A stretch of 64,000 nucleotides of DNA from Pigmentiphaga kullae (GCF_004216695.1 NZ_SGXC01000002.1:1240001-1304000); one strand, 5' to 3'. Positions 9,618 through 18,767 are shown, counted from the first letter of the stretch. Translations and numbers: made by a program. Notes: generated from the letters alone by a model not told the origin.

Positions 9618-11641
9618 TTGTCCTCGTCGTCCCGCGGCCGGATCCCTTCGGGCAGTTCGTTGAGGCGCGGCGCGGGCGGCAGGCCCGTCACCGCCAGGAT
9701 TTCCTTCTCGTCCAGCGTCTCGCGCTCCAGCAGCGCCCGCACCAGCGCATCCAGCTGGCCGCGATGCTCGCGCAAGAGGCCCAGCGCGCGGTCGTGGCAG
9801 CCGTGGATGATTTTCTGCACCTCGTCGTCCACGGCCCGGGCCGTCTCCTCGCTGTACGGCAGGCTGCCGCCCGCGCCGCCCAGGTAGGGGTTCTGGCGCG
9901 GCGCCAGCTGCACCATGCCGAGCCGGTCGCTCATGCCCCAGCGCATGACCATGTTGCGCGCCAGGTTCGACGCCTGTTCGATGTCGCTTTCGGCGCCGGT
10001 GGTGCGCGTGCCGTAGACCACCTCCTCGGCCGCCCGGCCGCCCAGCATGCCCACGATGCGCGCCAGCAGATAGGCCTCGGGATAGTTGTAGCGGTCGGTC
10101 TGCGGACGCTGGTAGGTCACGCCCAGGGCCTGGCCGCGCGGCACGATGGTGACCCGGTGCACCGGATCGGCGCCCGGCACCAGCAGCCCCAGGATGGCGT
10201 GGCCGCCCTCGTGGTAGGCGATGCGCTCGCGGTCGGCGTGGCTCAGGATCAGCGGCCGCTCGGGGCCCAGCACGATCTTCTCCAGCGCGTCGTTGAAATC
10301 CTTCTGGTGCACCTGGTCCTGGTCGCGGCGGGCCGCCAGCAGGGCCGCCTCGTTCACCAGGTTCTTCAGATCGGCGCCCGACAGGCCCGGCGTGGTGGAC
10401 GCCAGCTCCGGCAGATCCACGTCCCCGGCCAGCGGCGTCTTGCGCGTGTGGACCTTCAGGATGGCCTCGCGGCCGTTCTTGTCCGGCAGGTTGACCACCA
10501 CGCGCCGGTCGAAGCGGCCCGGCCGCAGCAAGGCCTTGTCCAGCACGTCGGGCTGGTTGGTGGCGGCCAGCACGATGACGCCCTCGCGTCCCGAGAACCC
10601 GTCCATCTCGGTCAGGATCTGGTTCAGGGTCTGTTCCTGCTCGCTGGAGCCGCCTATCGCGACCTGGCCGCGCGCGCGCCCGATGGAATCGATCTCGTCG
10701 ATGAAGATGATGGACGGCCCCTGCTCGCGCGCCTGCTTGAACAGGTCGCGCACGCGGGCCGCGCCCACGCCCACGATCATCTCGACGAACTCGGCCGCGC
10801 TCATGGAGAAGAACGGCACGCCGGCCTCGCCCGCCACGGCCTTGGCCAGCAAGGTCTTGCCGGTACCCGGCGCGCCCACCAGCAGCACGCCCTTGGGGGC
10901 CGACCCGCCCAGGCGGGTGTACTTGGCCGGGTTCTTCAGGAAGTCGACCACTTCGACCAGTTCGTTCTCGGCCTCGTCGATGCCGGCCACGTCCTCGAAG
11001 GTGACCTTCTCGCCGCCCTCCAGGTCGTAGCGGCGCGCCTTGCTCTTGCCCAGACCGAACATGCTGCCGCCCATGCCGCCCTGCCGCGCGGCGCGGCGGT
11101 ACAGCCAGACGTAGAACGCGATGATGAAGATGGCCGGCCCGAAACCGAAGATCAGCGTGGTCAGCCAGTTGCCGCTCTGGATGGGTTCGGCGCTGATCTC
11201 GACCTTGTGGTCGATCAGGAACTGCTCGAAGCCCGGCCCCACGAATACCGGCAGCGTGCTTTCGAAGGTCGTGGACGTGCGCGGCTGCTGGGCCCGCGCG
11301 CCGGCCTTGGCGGGGGCCTCGGCAACGGCGGTGGGCCAGGTCACGGCCTTGACGAAGCGGCCCTCGATGCGTTCGCCCTGGCTGTAGATGGCGGTGACGT
11401 TGCCCTTGGCGACCTCTTCCTTGAAGACCGTGTAAGGCACGGTGATGGGCGCGTCGGCGCCGCCCCCCGACAGATAGCGCGCCAGGAAGTAGTTGACCAG
11501 CAGCACCGCCAGGAAAATCAGCCACATCCGGCGGGGCGGCATGGACATCTGGCTGCCCGCGCCACGCCCCTCGGGCAGTCCGCCCTTGCCTGCGGGGGTG
11601 TTCGCGGATTTCTTCGGCTCCTGCTGGCTCGGCCACTTCAT
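9602..11641 (-). CDS. ftsH: Accessory FtsH-type ATP-dependent zinc metalloprotease
   Basis: Membrane-anchored AAA+ protease of 679 residues. Two membrane segments (about 39-58 and 160-180) flank a periplasmic domain of about 100 residues. Then come Walker A GAPGTGKT (256-263), Walker B IIFIDEID (311-318), a second region of homology around residues 359-380, and the zinc site HEGGH (477-481). Most FtsH proteins have HEAGH; HEGGH still fits HEXXH. ATG 11641 has GGGAGGGG upstream. The start overlaps the stop of the upstream LysR gene by 4 bp. The essential housekeeping ftsH of beta-proteobacteria normally sits beside rlmE and folP, so this is probably a second copy. Confidence 0.92.
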   Translation of the reverse strand: MKWPSQQEPKKSANTPAGKGGLPEGRGAGSQMSMPPRRMWLIFLAVLLVNYFLARYLSGGGADAPITVPYTVFKEEVAKGNVTAIYSQGERIEGRFVKAVTWPTAVAEAPAKAGARAQQPRTSTTFESTLPVFVGPGFEQFLIDHKVEISAEPIQSGNWLTTLIFGFGPAIFIIAFYVWLYRRAARQGGMGGSMFGLGKSKARRYDLEGGEKVTFEDVAGIDEAENELVEVVDFLKNPAKYTRLGGSAPKGVLLVGAPGTGKTLLAKAVAGEAGVPFFSMSAAEFVEMIVGVGAARVRDLFKQAREQGPSIIFIDEIDSIGRARGQVAIGGSSEQEQTLNQILTEMDGFSGREGVIVLAATNQPDVLDKALLRPGRFDRRVVVNLPDKNGREAILKVHTRKTPLAGDVDLPELASTTPGLSGADLKNLVNEAALLAARRDQDQVHQKDFNDALEKIVLGPERPLILSHADRERIAYHEGGHAILGLLVPGADPVHRVTIVPRGQALGVTYQRPQTDRYNYPEAYLLARIVGMLGGRAAEEVVYGTRTTGAESDIEQASNLARNMVMRWGMSDRLGMVQLAPRQNPYLGGAGGSLPYSEETARAVDDEVQKIIHGCHDRALGLLREHRGQLDALVRALLERETLDEKEILAVTGLPPAPRLNELPEGIRPRDDEDKLPLL

Positions 11642-12594
11642 GGCGTCCCCTCCCTGTGTCGATCGGCTGCCGCCAAGCATACTCCTCCAGTACGATCTTC
11701 CTTTCGTGCCCGTGCCTCGGCAACGATCACGTCGCGGAAGGCCTGCACCGCGGGCGCGGCCGGCTGCCCGCGGCGCCAGATCAGGCCGACCTGCCGGCCC
11801 AGCACCGGCTCGATCAGGTCCACGCTGGCCAGGCCCTGGCCGGCCGGCCCGGACAGCGCGTGCTTGGGCACCGCGCCCACGCCCACCCCGGCCTGGATCA
11901 GGCTGAGCAGCGCCGGCACGTGCAGCACCTCGCCTATCCATTTGGGGCGCGCGGCCAGATGGGCCAGCCCCTGATCGATCAACAGGCGATTGCCGCCGCC
12001 GGCGGCCAGCCCGATGCATTCCACGTCGGCCAGTTCCTCCCAGCGCACGCGCCGGCGCCGGGCCAGCGGATGGTCGGACCGGCAAGCCAGGACGAAGGGC
12101 TCGCTCGCCAGTTCCTCGAACTCCAGGTCGGGTTCGCGCACGCCGAGATAGCTGATGCCGAAATCGGCGTCCGAGCGCGAAACCGACAGCAGCACGTCGG
12201 GCGCCGGCTGGTCCAGCACCCGCAGCCGGATGCGCGGAAAGCGGGCGTGGAAGATGCTGGCGGCCCGGGCGACGAAATTGTCCACGGCCGACGGAATGCA
12301 CGCCACCGTGACCAGCCCGCGTATGCGTTCGGACAGCTCGGTCATGCCCAGCAGCGCGCCTTCCAGTTCGGACAGCACGTGCTGGGCGCGCGGCAGGAAC
12401 GAGCGGCCCATGGCATTGAGTTCGACCTTGCGGGTGCTGCGCTCGAACAGCCGCATGCCCAGCGCCTGTTCCAGCTTGTCGACCCGCCGCGACAGCGCCG
12501 GCTGGGATACGTGCAGGGCCTGGGCCGCGGCACGGAAGCTGGCCAGTTGCGCCACCGTCACGAAGGCCCGGAGGTCCGACAGATCGAAATTCAT
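11638..12594 (-). CDS. LysR-family transcriptional regulator
   Basis: LysR-type regulator of 318 residues with an N-terminal winged helix-turn-helix (SFRAAAQALHVSQPALSRR) and an effector-binding domain. It is divergent from the Bug-Bug-dehydrogenase-amidohydrolase module, whose likely regulator it is, and its stop overlaps the ftsH start (ATGA). The last 20 or so residues are an unusual extension rich in charged residues that runs into the ftsH start. ATG 12594 lies inside an inverted repeat, which suggests autorepression. Confidence 0.92.
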   Translation of the reverse strand: MNFDLSDLRAFVTVAQLASFRAAAQALHVSQPALSRRVDKLEQALGMRLFERSTRKVELNAMGRSFLPRAQHVLSELEGALLGMTELSERIRGLVTVACIPSAVDNFVARAASIFHARFPRIRLRVLDQPAPDVLLSVSRSDADFGISYLGVREPDLEFEELASEPFVLACRSDHPLARRRRVRWEELADVECIGLAAGGGNRLLIDQGLAHLAARPKWIGEVLHVPALLSLIQAGVGVGAVPKHALSGPAGQGLASVDLIEPVLGRQVGLIWRRGQPAAPAVQAFRDVIVAEARARKEDRTGGVCLAAADRHREGTP

Positions 12595-12607
12595 ACGATT
12601 ACCGTAT
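12593..12607. promoter_or_regulatory. Perfect LysR-type inverted repeat over the regulator start codon
   Basis: ATACG-ATTAC-CGTAT is a perfect 5-5-5 palindrome that fits the T-N11-A LysR box pattern. It overlaps the LysR start codon. A second, looser repeat (AATTG ... CAATT, about 12613-12634) lies next to it toward the divergent Bug gene. Binding by the adjacent LysR protein is inferred from position and symmetry only. Confidence 0.45.
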
Positions 12608-12708
12608 CAATTGAAAGGATTTTTGCAATTTACAGCAGGAACGGGATGGCTGACGATGCCGGCAAGGCACCGATGAGTGCCTTGCAGAACATTTTCGGAG
12701 GCACTTCC

Positions 12709-13686
12709 ATGAAGCGACGCTTCATACTCCTGGCCGGCGCAGCCGCGACGGCCGGCGCGCTGGCATCCACCGCGGCCCGGGCCGACGAGGCCTGGCCCCA
12801 GCGCCCGATCACGCTCGTGGTTCCCTTCGCCGCCGGCGGCGGCACCGACAGCATCGCCCGCGATATCGCCAAGCAGATGAGCGAGCAGCTGCGCCAGCCC
12901 GTGGTGGTGGAAAACCGCGGCGGCGGGGGCGGTTCCATGGGCGCCAACGCGGTCGCCAAGGCGCGGCCCGACGGCTACACCGTGCTGTTCGCGACCTCGA
13001 CCTTCGCCACCAACGCGGCCTTCGAGCCCAAGCTGCCCTATGACCCGGAGCGCGACTTCGCCCCGGTCGCCATGATCGGCCGCGGGCCCCTGCTGCTGGT
13101 GACCAGCAAGCAGCTCGGCACCACCACGGTGCCGCAACTGCTGGCCGCCGCGCGCGGCCGCGCCGAGGGCCTGAACTTCTGCTCGGCCGGCCCGGGCAGC
13201 ATCAACCACCTGGCCGGCGAACTGTTCCGCCAGCAGACGGGGGCCGCCATGACCCACGTCCCGTTCAAGGGCAGCGCCCCGGCCAGCATGGAACTGCTGG
13301 CCGGACGCGTGGACGTGTTCTTCGCGACGGTGCCGACCATCCTGCCGCACATCAGGGAAAACAAGCTGAACCTGCTGGCCGTGACCAGCGACAAGCGTTC
13401 GGCCCTGTTTCCCGAGGTGCCCACCCTGGCCGAGGCGGGGGTAAAAGGCTATGACGTGACCACCTGGTGGGGCGTGCTGGCCCCCGCCGCCACGCCGCCC
13501 GCCGTGGTGCGGGCGCTGAACAAGGCGGTGATCGCCGCGGCCGCGGCCGCGCCGGTGCAGGAGCGGCTGCGCCACGAAGGCGCGACGCCGCTGGCGCTCA
13601 GCCCCGCCGCCTTCGGCGAGGAACTGCGCAAGGAACTGGCGCTGTGGCGCGGCGTCGTCGCCAAGCCCGGCATGCAGCTGCAATGA
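12709..13686 (+). CDS. Bug/TctC-family periplasmic solute-binding protein
   Basis: Bug-family binding protein of 325 residues with signal peptide (cleavage near ARADEA) and the family blocks WPQRPITLVVPF, VVVENRGGGG and KLPYDPERDF. ATG 12709 is preceded by GGAGG and a suitable gap; longer upstream reading in this frame is antisense to the LysR gene. First gene of a four-gene unit, followed 37 bp later by a second Bug gene. It is divergent from a LysR gene, the common arrangement for substrate-induced catabolic operons. Confidence 0.93.
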   Translation: MKRRFILLAGAAATAGALASTAARADEAWPQRPITLVVPFAAGGGTDSIARDIAKQMSEQLRQPVVVENRGGGGGSMGANAVAKARPDGYTVLFATSTFATNAAFEPKLPYDPERDFAPVAMIGRGPLLLVTSKQLGTTTVPQLLAAARGRAEGLNFCSAGPGSINHLAGELFRQQTGAAMTHVPFKGSAPASMELLAGRVDVFFATVPTILPHIRENKLNLLAVTSDKRSALFPEVPTLAEAGVKGYDVTTWWGVLAPAATPPAVVRALNKAVIAAAAAAPVQERLRHEGATPLALSPAAFGEELRKELALWRGVVAKPGMQLQ

Positions 13687-13723
13687 CCGGACCGGCCAAG
13701 AAAATCACTACGAGACTGTTCCC

Positions 13724-14716
13724 ATGACTGCTTTTTCCTCCTTGTCCCGCCGCGAATTCGTCCGGCTCGGCGCGGCCACCGCCATGCTGGCGGCCGGCGG
13801 CACCGGCCGCGCCGCCGGCGCCTATCCGACCAAGCCCGTCACGGTCATCGTGCCCTACGCCCCCGGCGGCCAAGGCGACGTGTTCGCTCGTCTGCTGTCC
13901 CAGGACCTGGGACAGGCGCTGGGACAATCTGTCATCGTCGAGAACCGGCCCGGCGCCAGCGGCGCGCTGGGCACCCGGCAGGTCGTGCGTGCCGACCCCG
14001 ACGGCCACACGCTGCTGCTGGGCCAGACCGGCGAAATCGCCATCAACGGCTTCGCCATGAAGAACCCCGGCTACGACACGCTCAAGGACCTGCGCGCGAT
14101 CGCCCTGGTCGGCAACGCGCCGCTGGTGCTTGCCGTGCCGCAGAATTCCCCCTACGGCAGCGTCGAGACGCTGCTGCGGGCCGCGCGCGACAAGCCCGGC
14201 AGCGTCGCCTATGCGTCCTCGGGCACCGCCACGCCGGGCCACCTGGCGGCCGCGGCAATGGCCGCCCGCTCGAAGGTCGACATGACCCACATTCCGTACA
14301 AGGGCGCGGGCCAGGCGATCTCGGACCTGATCGGCGGACAGGTGCAGTGCTTCTTCGCCAGCGCCTCGTCGATCATGCCGCACATCAAGGGCGGGCGCGT
14401 GCGCGCGCTGGCCGTCTCGTCGCTGGAGCCGGTCGCGGCGCTGGCCGGCGTGCCGACCATCGCGCAGACCCTGCCCGGCTTCGAGTTCAGCCTGTGGGGC
14501 GGCTATTTCGCGCCGTCGGCCACCCCGCCCGCGATCGTCGAGCTGCTGGCCGGGCACATCAACCGCATCGCCCGGAAGCCGGAACTGCGCAGCCGCTTCG
14601 AAGCGGAAGGCAGCGCCGTCGATCCGATGACGCCCGAGCGCTTCGGCAAGTTCGTGCGCGCGGAAATGGACAAATACGCGGCCCTGGTCAAGAGCACCCA
14701 GGCAAGCATCGACTGA
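13724..14716 (+). CDS. Bug/TctC-family solute-binding protein with Tat signal
   Basis: Bug-family protein of 330 residues. The N-terminus has a twin-arginine motif (SRREFVRLG) instead of the simple Sec signal of its neighbour, so it may be exported folded. Family blocks YPTKPVTVIVPYAPGG, VIVENRPGAS and PGYDTLKDL follow. It is a second, clearly divergent Bug protein in the same transcription unit, between another Bug gene and a beta-decarboxylating dehydrogenase gene. The two may bind different substrates of one pathway. Confidence 0.93.
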   Translation: MTAFSSLSRREFVRLGAATAMLAAGGTGRAAGAYPTKPVTVIVPYAPGGQGDVFARLLSQDLGQALGQSVIVENRPGASGALGTRQVVRADPDGHTLLLGQTGEIAINGFAMKNPGYDTLKDLRAIALVGNAPLVLAVPQNSPYGSVETLLRAARDKPGSVAYASSGTATPGHLAAAAMAARSKVDMTHIPYKGAGQAISDLIGGQVQCFFASASSIMPHIKGGRVRALAVSSLEPVAALAGVPTIAQTLPGFEFSLWGGYFAPSATPPAIVELLAGHINRIARKPELRSRFEAEGSAVDPMTPERFGKFVRAEMDKYAALVKSTQASID

Positions 14717-14769
14717 CCCTCGCATCCCAGGCCGATCGGCCTGCCCTTCTCCTTTCTGGCTGGAACATC

Positions 14770-15831
14770 ATGAAAATCATCGTACTTCCCGGCGACGGCA
14801 TCGGCCCCGAGACCATGGCCGCCACCGTCGAGGTGCTGCGCGCGGCGTCGCAGCGCTTCGGTTTCGAGCTTGCGCTGGAACACGACGTCGCGGGCCACGA
14901 CAGCCTGCGGCGCCACGGCGCCACCGTCACCCAGGCGCTGCTGGACAAGGTCCGCGCCGCCGACGGCCTGATGCTCGGCCCGATGGCCACCTTCGACTTC
15001 AAGGACGAAAGCAAGGGCGAGATCAACCCGTCGATGTTCTTCCGCAAGGAACTCGACCTGTACGCCAACATCCGCCCGTCGCGCACCTGGCAGGGCGTGC
15101 CGCACAAGGTCGACGCCTTCGACCTCGTGGTCGTGCGCGAGAACACCGAGGGCTTCTATGCCGACCGCAACATCGCCTCGGGCGGCAGCGAGATGCTGAT
15201 CACCGAGGACGTGGTGGTGTCCCTGCGCCGCATCACCCGCCTGTGCTGCGCGCGCATCGCCCGCGCCGCCTTCGAACTGGCGCGCACGCGGCGCAAGCAC
15301 GTCAGCATCGTCCACAAGGCCAACGTGCTCAAGATCGGCGACGGCATGTTCATCGACGAATGCAACAAGGCCGCGCGCGACTTCCCGGACGTGACCGTGG
15401 ACGATTTCATCGTCGATGCGATGATGGCGCACGTGGTCCGCGCCCCGCAGCGCTTCGACGTCATCGTCACCACCAACATGTTCGGCGACATACTGTCGGA
15501 CCTGACCGCCGAATTGTCAGGCAGCCTGGGGCTGGGCGGTTCGCTCAACATGGGCGAGCGCCATGCGATGGGCCAGGCCGCGCACGGCTCGGCGCCCGAC
15601 ATCGCCGACCAGGACATCGCCAATCCGTTCTCGCTGATCCTGTCGGCCGGCCAGTTGCTGGACTGGCACGGCCGCCGCACCAACCAGCCCGCCTACGTCG
15701 CCGCGGCCGATGCCATCGCGCGCACCGCCGCCGTCGTGGTCGAAGCCGGGGAATCCACGCGCGACGTGGGCGGCAACCTGGGCACCGCCGCGACCGGCCG
15801 CGCCTTCGCCAAGCGGCTGCTGGAGGCCTAG
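14770..15831 (+). CDS. Isocitrate/isopropylmalate dehydrogenase-family enzyme
   Basis: NAD(P)-dependent beta-decarboxylating dehydrogenase of 353 residues, oxidising a 2-hydroxy-diacid with loss of CO2. Seen motifs are LPGDGIGPE at the N-terminus, VVRENTEGFY (substrate/metal region), KANVLKIGDG (catalytic lysine), the metal-site DAMMAHVV and HGSAPDIA near the nucleotide site. A leuB housekeeping gene would be expected with leuCD, so here a pathway-specific substrate such as tartrate or another malate derivative is likely. The gene sits between two Bug genes and an amidohydrolase gene, 53 bp after the former and 2 bp before the latter. Confidence 0.9.
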   Translation: MKIIVLPGDGIGPETMAATVEVLRAASQRFGFELALEHDVAGHDSLRRHGATVTQALLDKVRAADGLMLGPMATFDFKDESKGEINPSMFFRKELDLYANIRPSRTWQGVPHKVDAFDLVVVRENTEGFYADRNIASGGSEMLITEDVVVSLRRITRLCCARIARAAFELARTRRKHVSIVHKANVLKIGDGMFIDECNKAARDFPDVTVDDFIVDAMMAHVVRAPQRFDVIVTTNMFGDILSDLTAELSGSLGLGGSLNMGERHAMGQAAHGSAPDIADQDIANPFSLILSAGQLLDWHGRRTNQPAYVAAADAIARTAAVVVEAGESTRDVGGNLGTAATGRAFAKRLLEA

Positions 15832-15833
15832 GC

Positions 15834-16655
15834 ATGGAACTGGCGTGCGATTGCCATACCCACGTGATCGGCGCCGCCGCGGCCTATCCCATGGTCGCGG
15901 ACCGCCACTACACGCCGGGTCCCGCCTCGGCCGCCCAGTTGCGCCACCACCTGGAACGGACGGGCATGGCGCGCGTGATCATCGTGCAGCCCAGCGTCTA
16001 CGGCACCGACAACCGCTGCCTGCTCGACGCCCTGGCGGACATGGATGGACAGGCGCGCGGAGTGGCGGTGATCGATGCCGGCTTCGCGCCCGCGCGGTTG
16101 CGGGCGCTGCATGAAGGCGGCGTGCGGGGCGTGCGCGTCAACCTGGAAAGCGCCGGCCTGCACGACACCGGCGCAGCGGAACGGGCGCTAGCCGCCGTCG
16201 CCGCGCAAGTGGCCGGCCTGGGCTGGCACGTGCAGTTGTATGCCGCCCATGGCGTGATCGCGGCGCTGGCGCCCCGCCTGGCCACGCTGCCCTGCCCCGT
16301 GGTCCTGGACCACTTCGCCATGGCCCCCTGGTCGGCCGAGGCCGCCGCGGTCCTGACCGGCCTGTTGCGCTCGGGGCGCGTCCACCTGAAACTGTCCGCG
16401 CCCTATCGGCTGGCGGACCCCGAAGACGCCGCCCGCTGGGCCCAGGCACTGTGCCGGGAAGTCCCCGCCGCCCTGCTGTGGGGCAGCGACTGGCCCCACA
16501 CTGCCCGCACGCCCGGCAAGGCGGCGCACGAAATCAGCCCGTATCGCCCGATCGGCCCGGACCGCCTGCTGGACGATCTGGCGCGCTGGCTGCCGACTCC
16601 CGAGCTGCGCCGGGCCGTCCTGGCGGACAATCCCGACCGGCTGTATTGGCGTTGA
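15834..16655 (+). CDS. Amidohydrolase-2 family TIM-barrel hydrolase (PDC-hydrolase-like)
   Basis: Metal-dependent hydrolase of 273 residues of the amidohydrolase-2 group that includes 2-pyrone-4,6-dicarboxylate hydrolase and lactonases. The N-terminal CDCHTHV holds the first metal ligands, VVLDHFA the barrel histidine and LLWGSDWPHT the C-terminal aspartate. It begins 2 bp after the dehydrogenase stop, so it is the last gene of the Bug-Bug-dehydrogenase-hydrolase operon. It probably opens a lactone or cleaves a C-C bond in the same route. Its last 122 bp overlap the 3' end of the convergent glycosyltransferase gene. Confidence 0.88.
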   Translation: MELACDCHTHVIGAAAAYPMVADRHYTPGPASAAQLRHHLERTGMARVIIVQPSVYGTDNRCLLDALADMDGQARGVAVIDAGFAPARLRALHEGGVRGVRVNLESAGLHDTGAAERALAAVAAQVAGLGWHVQLYAAHGVIAALAPRLATLPCPVVLDHFAMAPWSAEAAAVLTGLLRSGRVHLKLSAPYRLADPEDAARWAQALCREVPAALLWGSDWPHTARTPGKAAHEISPYRPIGPDRLLDDLARWLPTPELRRAVLADNPDRLYWR

Positions 16656-17730
16656 CGCCGCCTTCCCGCAGGGTCTGGCGGATCAAGTCCGCATTGGCGC
16701 GCAGCCGCTCGTCGCCGGGGGCCATCCGCAGGGCCTGCTCGACATGGGCCAGCGCCTCCTCGGCCCGGCCCAGCCGCCAGTTGGCGATGGCCGCGAGATC
16801 GTGCGGCAGCGCGCCATGGCACACCGGATCGCTCATGTAGCCGTCGGGCTCGCCGGACAACGACAGTCCCCGCATCGCCGCCGCCCGGCACTCGGCCCAC
16901 TCGCCGCGCCGGTAGCGGATGTCGGCCAGCGTGACCCAGGGCTCGCGGCGCTCCGGGCATTCGGCCGCGGCCCGCAGCGCCCAGTCCAGACCATCGCGCC
17001 CGCGGGCCATCTCGCACTTGGCCAGGTACAGCATGCCGGCCGACCGCTCTGGCCGGAACGGATCGCCCGGCAAAGACAGGTAGCGCTCGAACTCGCGCGC
17101 GGCGTCCTCGTAGCGCCCGGCATGGAACAGTTCGCGCGCATGGTAGTGCGCCATGCGCGGGTCGTGCGGTTCCTCGGCGGCCGCGGCGGCCAGCAGCGGC
17201 AGATAGGAGGCGCGCGGCTTGGCGCGGTCCGGACGGTGTTCCACGCGCACGCCGGGCGCGAGCACGCTTCGTTCGGCGATGCGGTCGGGATAGATGCCTT
17301 CATGGCAGGCGTGGCGCCACCGGTAGCCGTGGCGGGCGTGGATGCGGTTGTTCAGGAAGCGTATCGCCGGACTGCCGTCCACATGGAAGGCGGACACGAA
17401 CTCGTAATGCGCACGCGTGGTGCCCGGCGCCCAGGCGGCCTCCAGGGCCGGCCGCCAACCCGGGCACAGGACCTCGTCCAGGTCCAGCGACACGCACACG
17501 TCCACATCGCCCGGCACCAGCGCCAGCGCGGCGTTGCGGGCATCGTCGAAGCGCCACGGCTCGATGGACAGACGGTGCACGCACGCGCCCAGCGCCTCCA
17601 GGCGCCCGATGCCGCCGTCGGTCGATCCCGTGTCCGCGACCACGACCACGTCGGCGTCCGCGCAGGACGCCATGAAGCGCTCGACGAAGCCTGCTTCGTC
17701 GCGGCAGATGGCGTAGACGGCGATCTTCAG
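16534..17730 (-). CDS. Family-2-like glycosyltransferase with TPR C-terminus, CTG start
   Basis: A 398-residue cytoplasmic protein. Residues 1-200 form a GT-A glycosyltransferase domain (LKIAVYAICRDEAGF, then ADTGSTDGG and the metal-binding SLDLDEV). The C-terminal half has TPR-like helical repeats (for example AHYHARELFHAGRYEDAAR). The first beta strand of the GT fold begins directly at the CTG at 17730, which overlaps the upstream stop as CTGA. No in-frame ATG, GTG or TTG gives an intact fold, since the next Met is about residue 19. A CTG start with translational coupling is therefore the best reading. The 3' end overlaps the convergent amidohydrolase gene by 122 bp. Confidence 0.8.
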   Translation of the reverse strand: MKIAVYAICRDEAGFVERFMASCADADVVVVADTGSTDGGIGRLEALGACVHRLSIEPWRFDDARNAALALVPGDVDVCVSLDLDEVLCPGWRPALEAAWAPGTTRAHYEFVSAFHVDGSPAIRFLNNRIHARHGYRWRHACHEGIYPDRIAERSVLAPGVRVEHRPDRAKPRASYLPLLAAAAAEEPHDPRMAHYHARELFHAGRYEDAAREFERYLSLPGDPFRPERSAGMLYLAKCEMARGRDGLDWALRAAAECPERREPWVTLADIRYRRGEWAECRAAAMRGLSLSGEPDGYMSDPVCHGALPHDLAAIANWRLGRAEEALAHVEQALRMAPGDERLRANADLIRQTLREGGVNANTAGRDCPPGRPGAARESAASAPDRPAGGPGRSGDTG

Positions 17731-18221
17731 GGCTTGCCCGCCGCGGCCAGCCTGGCCTCGACCCGGTCGATGTTCTCGCGATGCGCCACCAGCATGGCCA
17801 GCAGATTGTCCTGGATGCCGGCCTCCTTGACCCTGGGCACCAGGGCTTCCAGTTTCCTGACCACCCAGGCCTGTCCGCGATTCAGGAAAGCCATCCGCGC
17901 GGGCAGGTCGGCGATGGCCATGGCCTTGCCGTGGAAGGCGCCCGTGCGCGAGCCGGGCTTGGCGTCCAGCGACTTGATGGCGGCGATCAGCATGCCGCAC
18001 CATTTCACTTCGTCCTGCCGGATGGCCTCCATCAGCGCGCGCTCGGCCGGATCCTGCAATTGCGCCACGGTTTCCTCGGCCACACGGGCCCCGGCCCGCT
18101 CGGCCTCCAGCAATTCGTCCAGCGCCGCCAGCAGTTCCTCGCGCGCAAGCTGGCCCATGTACGCGGCATCGGCCTGCTCGGCGTAGCACACCGGCGATGC
18201 GCGATCGGATTCAGACTGCAT
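17727..18221 (-). CDS. DUF6306-like helical protein
   Basis: Small soluble protein of 164 residues, almost entirely predicted helix, resembling DUF6306. An opening YMGQLAREELLAALDELLEAE block is followed by further helices with spaced acidic and His residues (QDEVKW, GAFHGKAMA, LVAHRENID). This spacing is reminiscent of a ferritin-like four-helix bundle, but that is inference. ATG 18221 has GGAG upstream. It lies 20 bp after the cupin gene and overlaps the glycosyltransferase start by 4 bp. Function unknown. Confidence 0.7.
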   Translation of the reverse strand: MQSESDRASPVCYAEQADAAYMGQLAREELLAALDELLEAERAGARVAEETVAQLQDPAERALMEAIRQDEVKWCGMLIAAIKSLDAKPGSRTGAFHGKAMAIADLPARMAFLNRGQAWVVRKLEALVPRVKEAGIQDNLLAMLVAHRENIDRVEARLAAAGKP

Positions 18222-18241
18222 GATTTCTCCAGGATGATGAG

Positions 18242-18595
18242 TCAGGCGGCGCCAGGGCCGGCATCGCCCGGCTTGCGGACCAGCGTGACCAGCAGCGTCG
18301 TGTCGGCCAGCGCCCGCACCGCGTGCGGCTCCTGGCCGAGCAACGCGACCAGTTGGCCGGGACGTAGTCCACAGGCGCCGTGCGGCGTGGTGACGACGGC
18401 TTCGCCGGTCAGGCACTGGATGGTCAATTCGCCGGGCACGTGGTGCTGCGGCAGTTCGTGCCCGGCGGGAAGCACCAGTTGCATGAGCTGCAGGCCGTCC
18501 GTGCGGAGCAGGCTGCTGCTGGCGTGGGTTCCCCGCTGTTCGTCGCTGGCATGCAGGTCGATCGCTTCCAGGGGACTTGCGTGTCTGAGGGCCAT
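18242..18595 (-). CDS. Small cupin-domain protein
   Basis: A 117-residue single-domain cupin. Cupin motif 1 is seen as LPAGHELPQHHVPGELTIQ and motif 2 as LRPGQLVALLGQEPHAV, giving a His-rich metal site in a beta barrel. ATG 18595 opens an operon with the DUF6306 and glycosyltransferase genes. It is divergent from the membrane-protein gene at 18768 (172-bp gap with no obvious regulatory site). Role could be sensing or dioxygenase-like; it cannot be decided from sequence. Confidence 0.8.
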   Translation of the reverse strand: MALRHASPLEAIDLHASDEQRGTHASSSLLRTDGLQLMQLVLPAGHELPQHHVPGELTIQCLTGEAVVTTPHGACGLRPGQLVALLGQEPHAVRALADTTLLVTLVRKPGDAGPGAA

Positions 18596-18767
18596 GATCG
18601 CACCGACTGAACCTGTGGGCGCTCCAGTCTCCAGGCCGAGCGCGTTGCCTTGTCGTACCTGACGTTATACGCCAGTCCGGCGGCGGTCGCATTCCGAAGG
18701 AAAAAGATACAGCACGCGCGCGCCTCGCTTGCTAGGATCGCCCGCGTGCCACCCATGGGGAGCCGGG

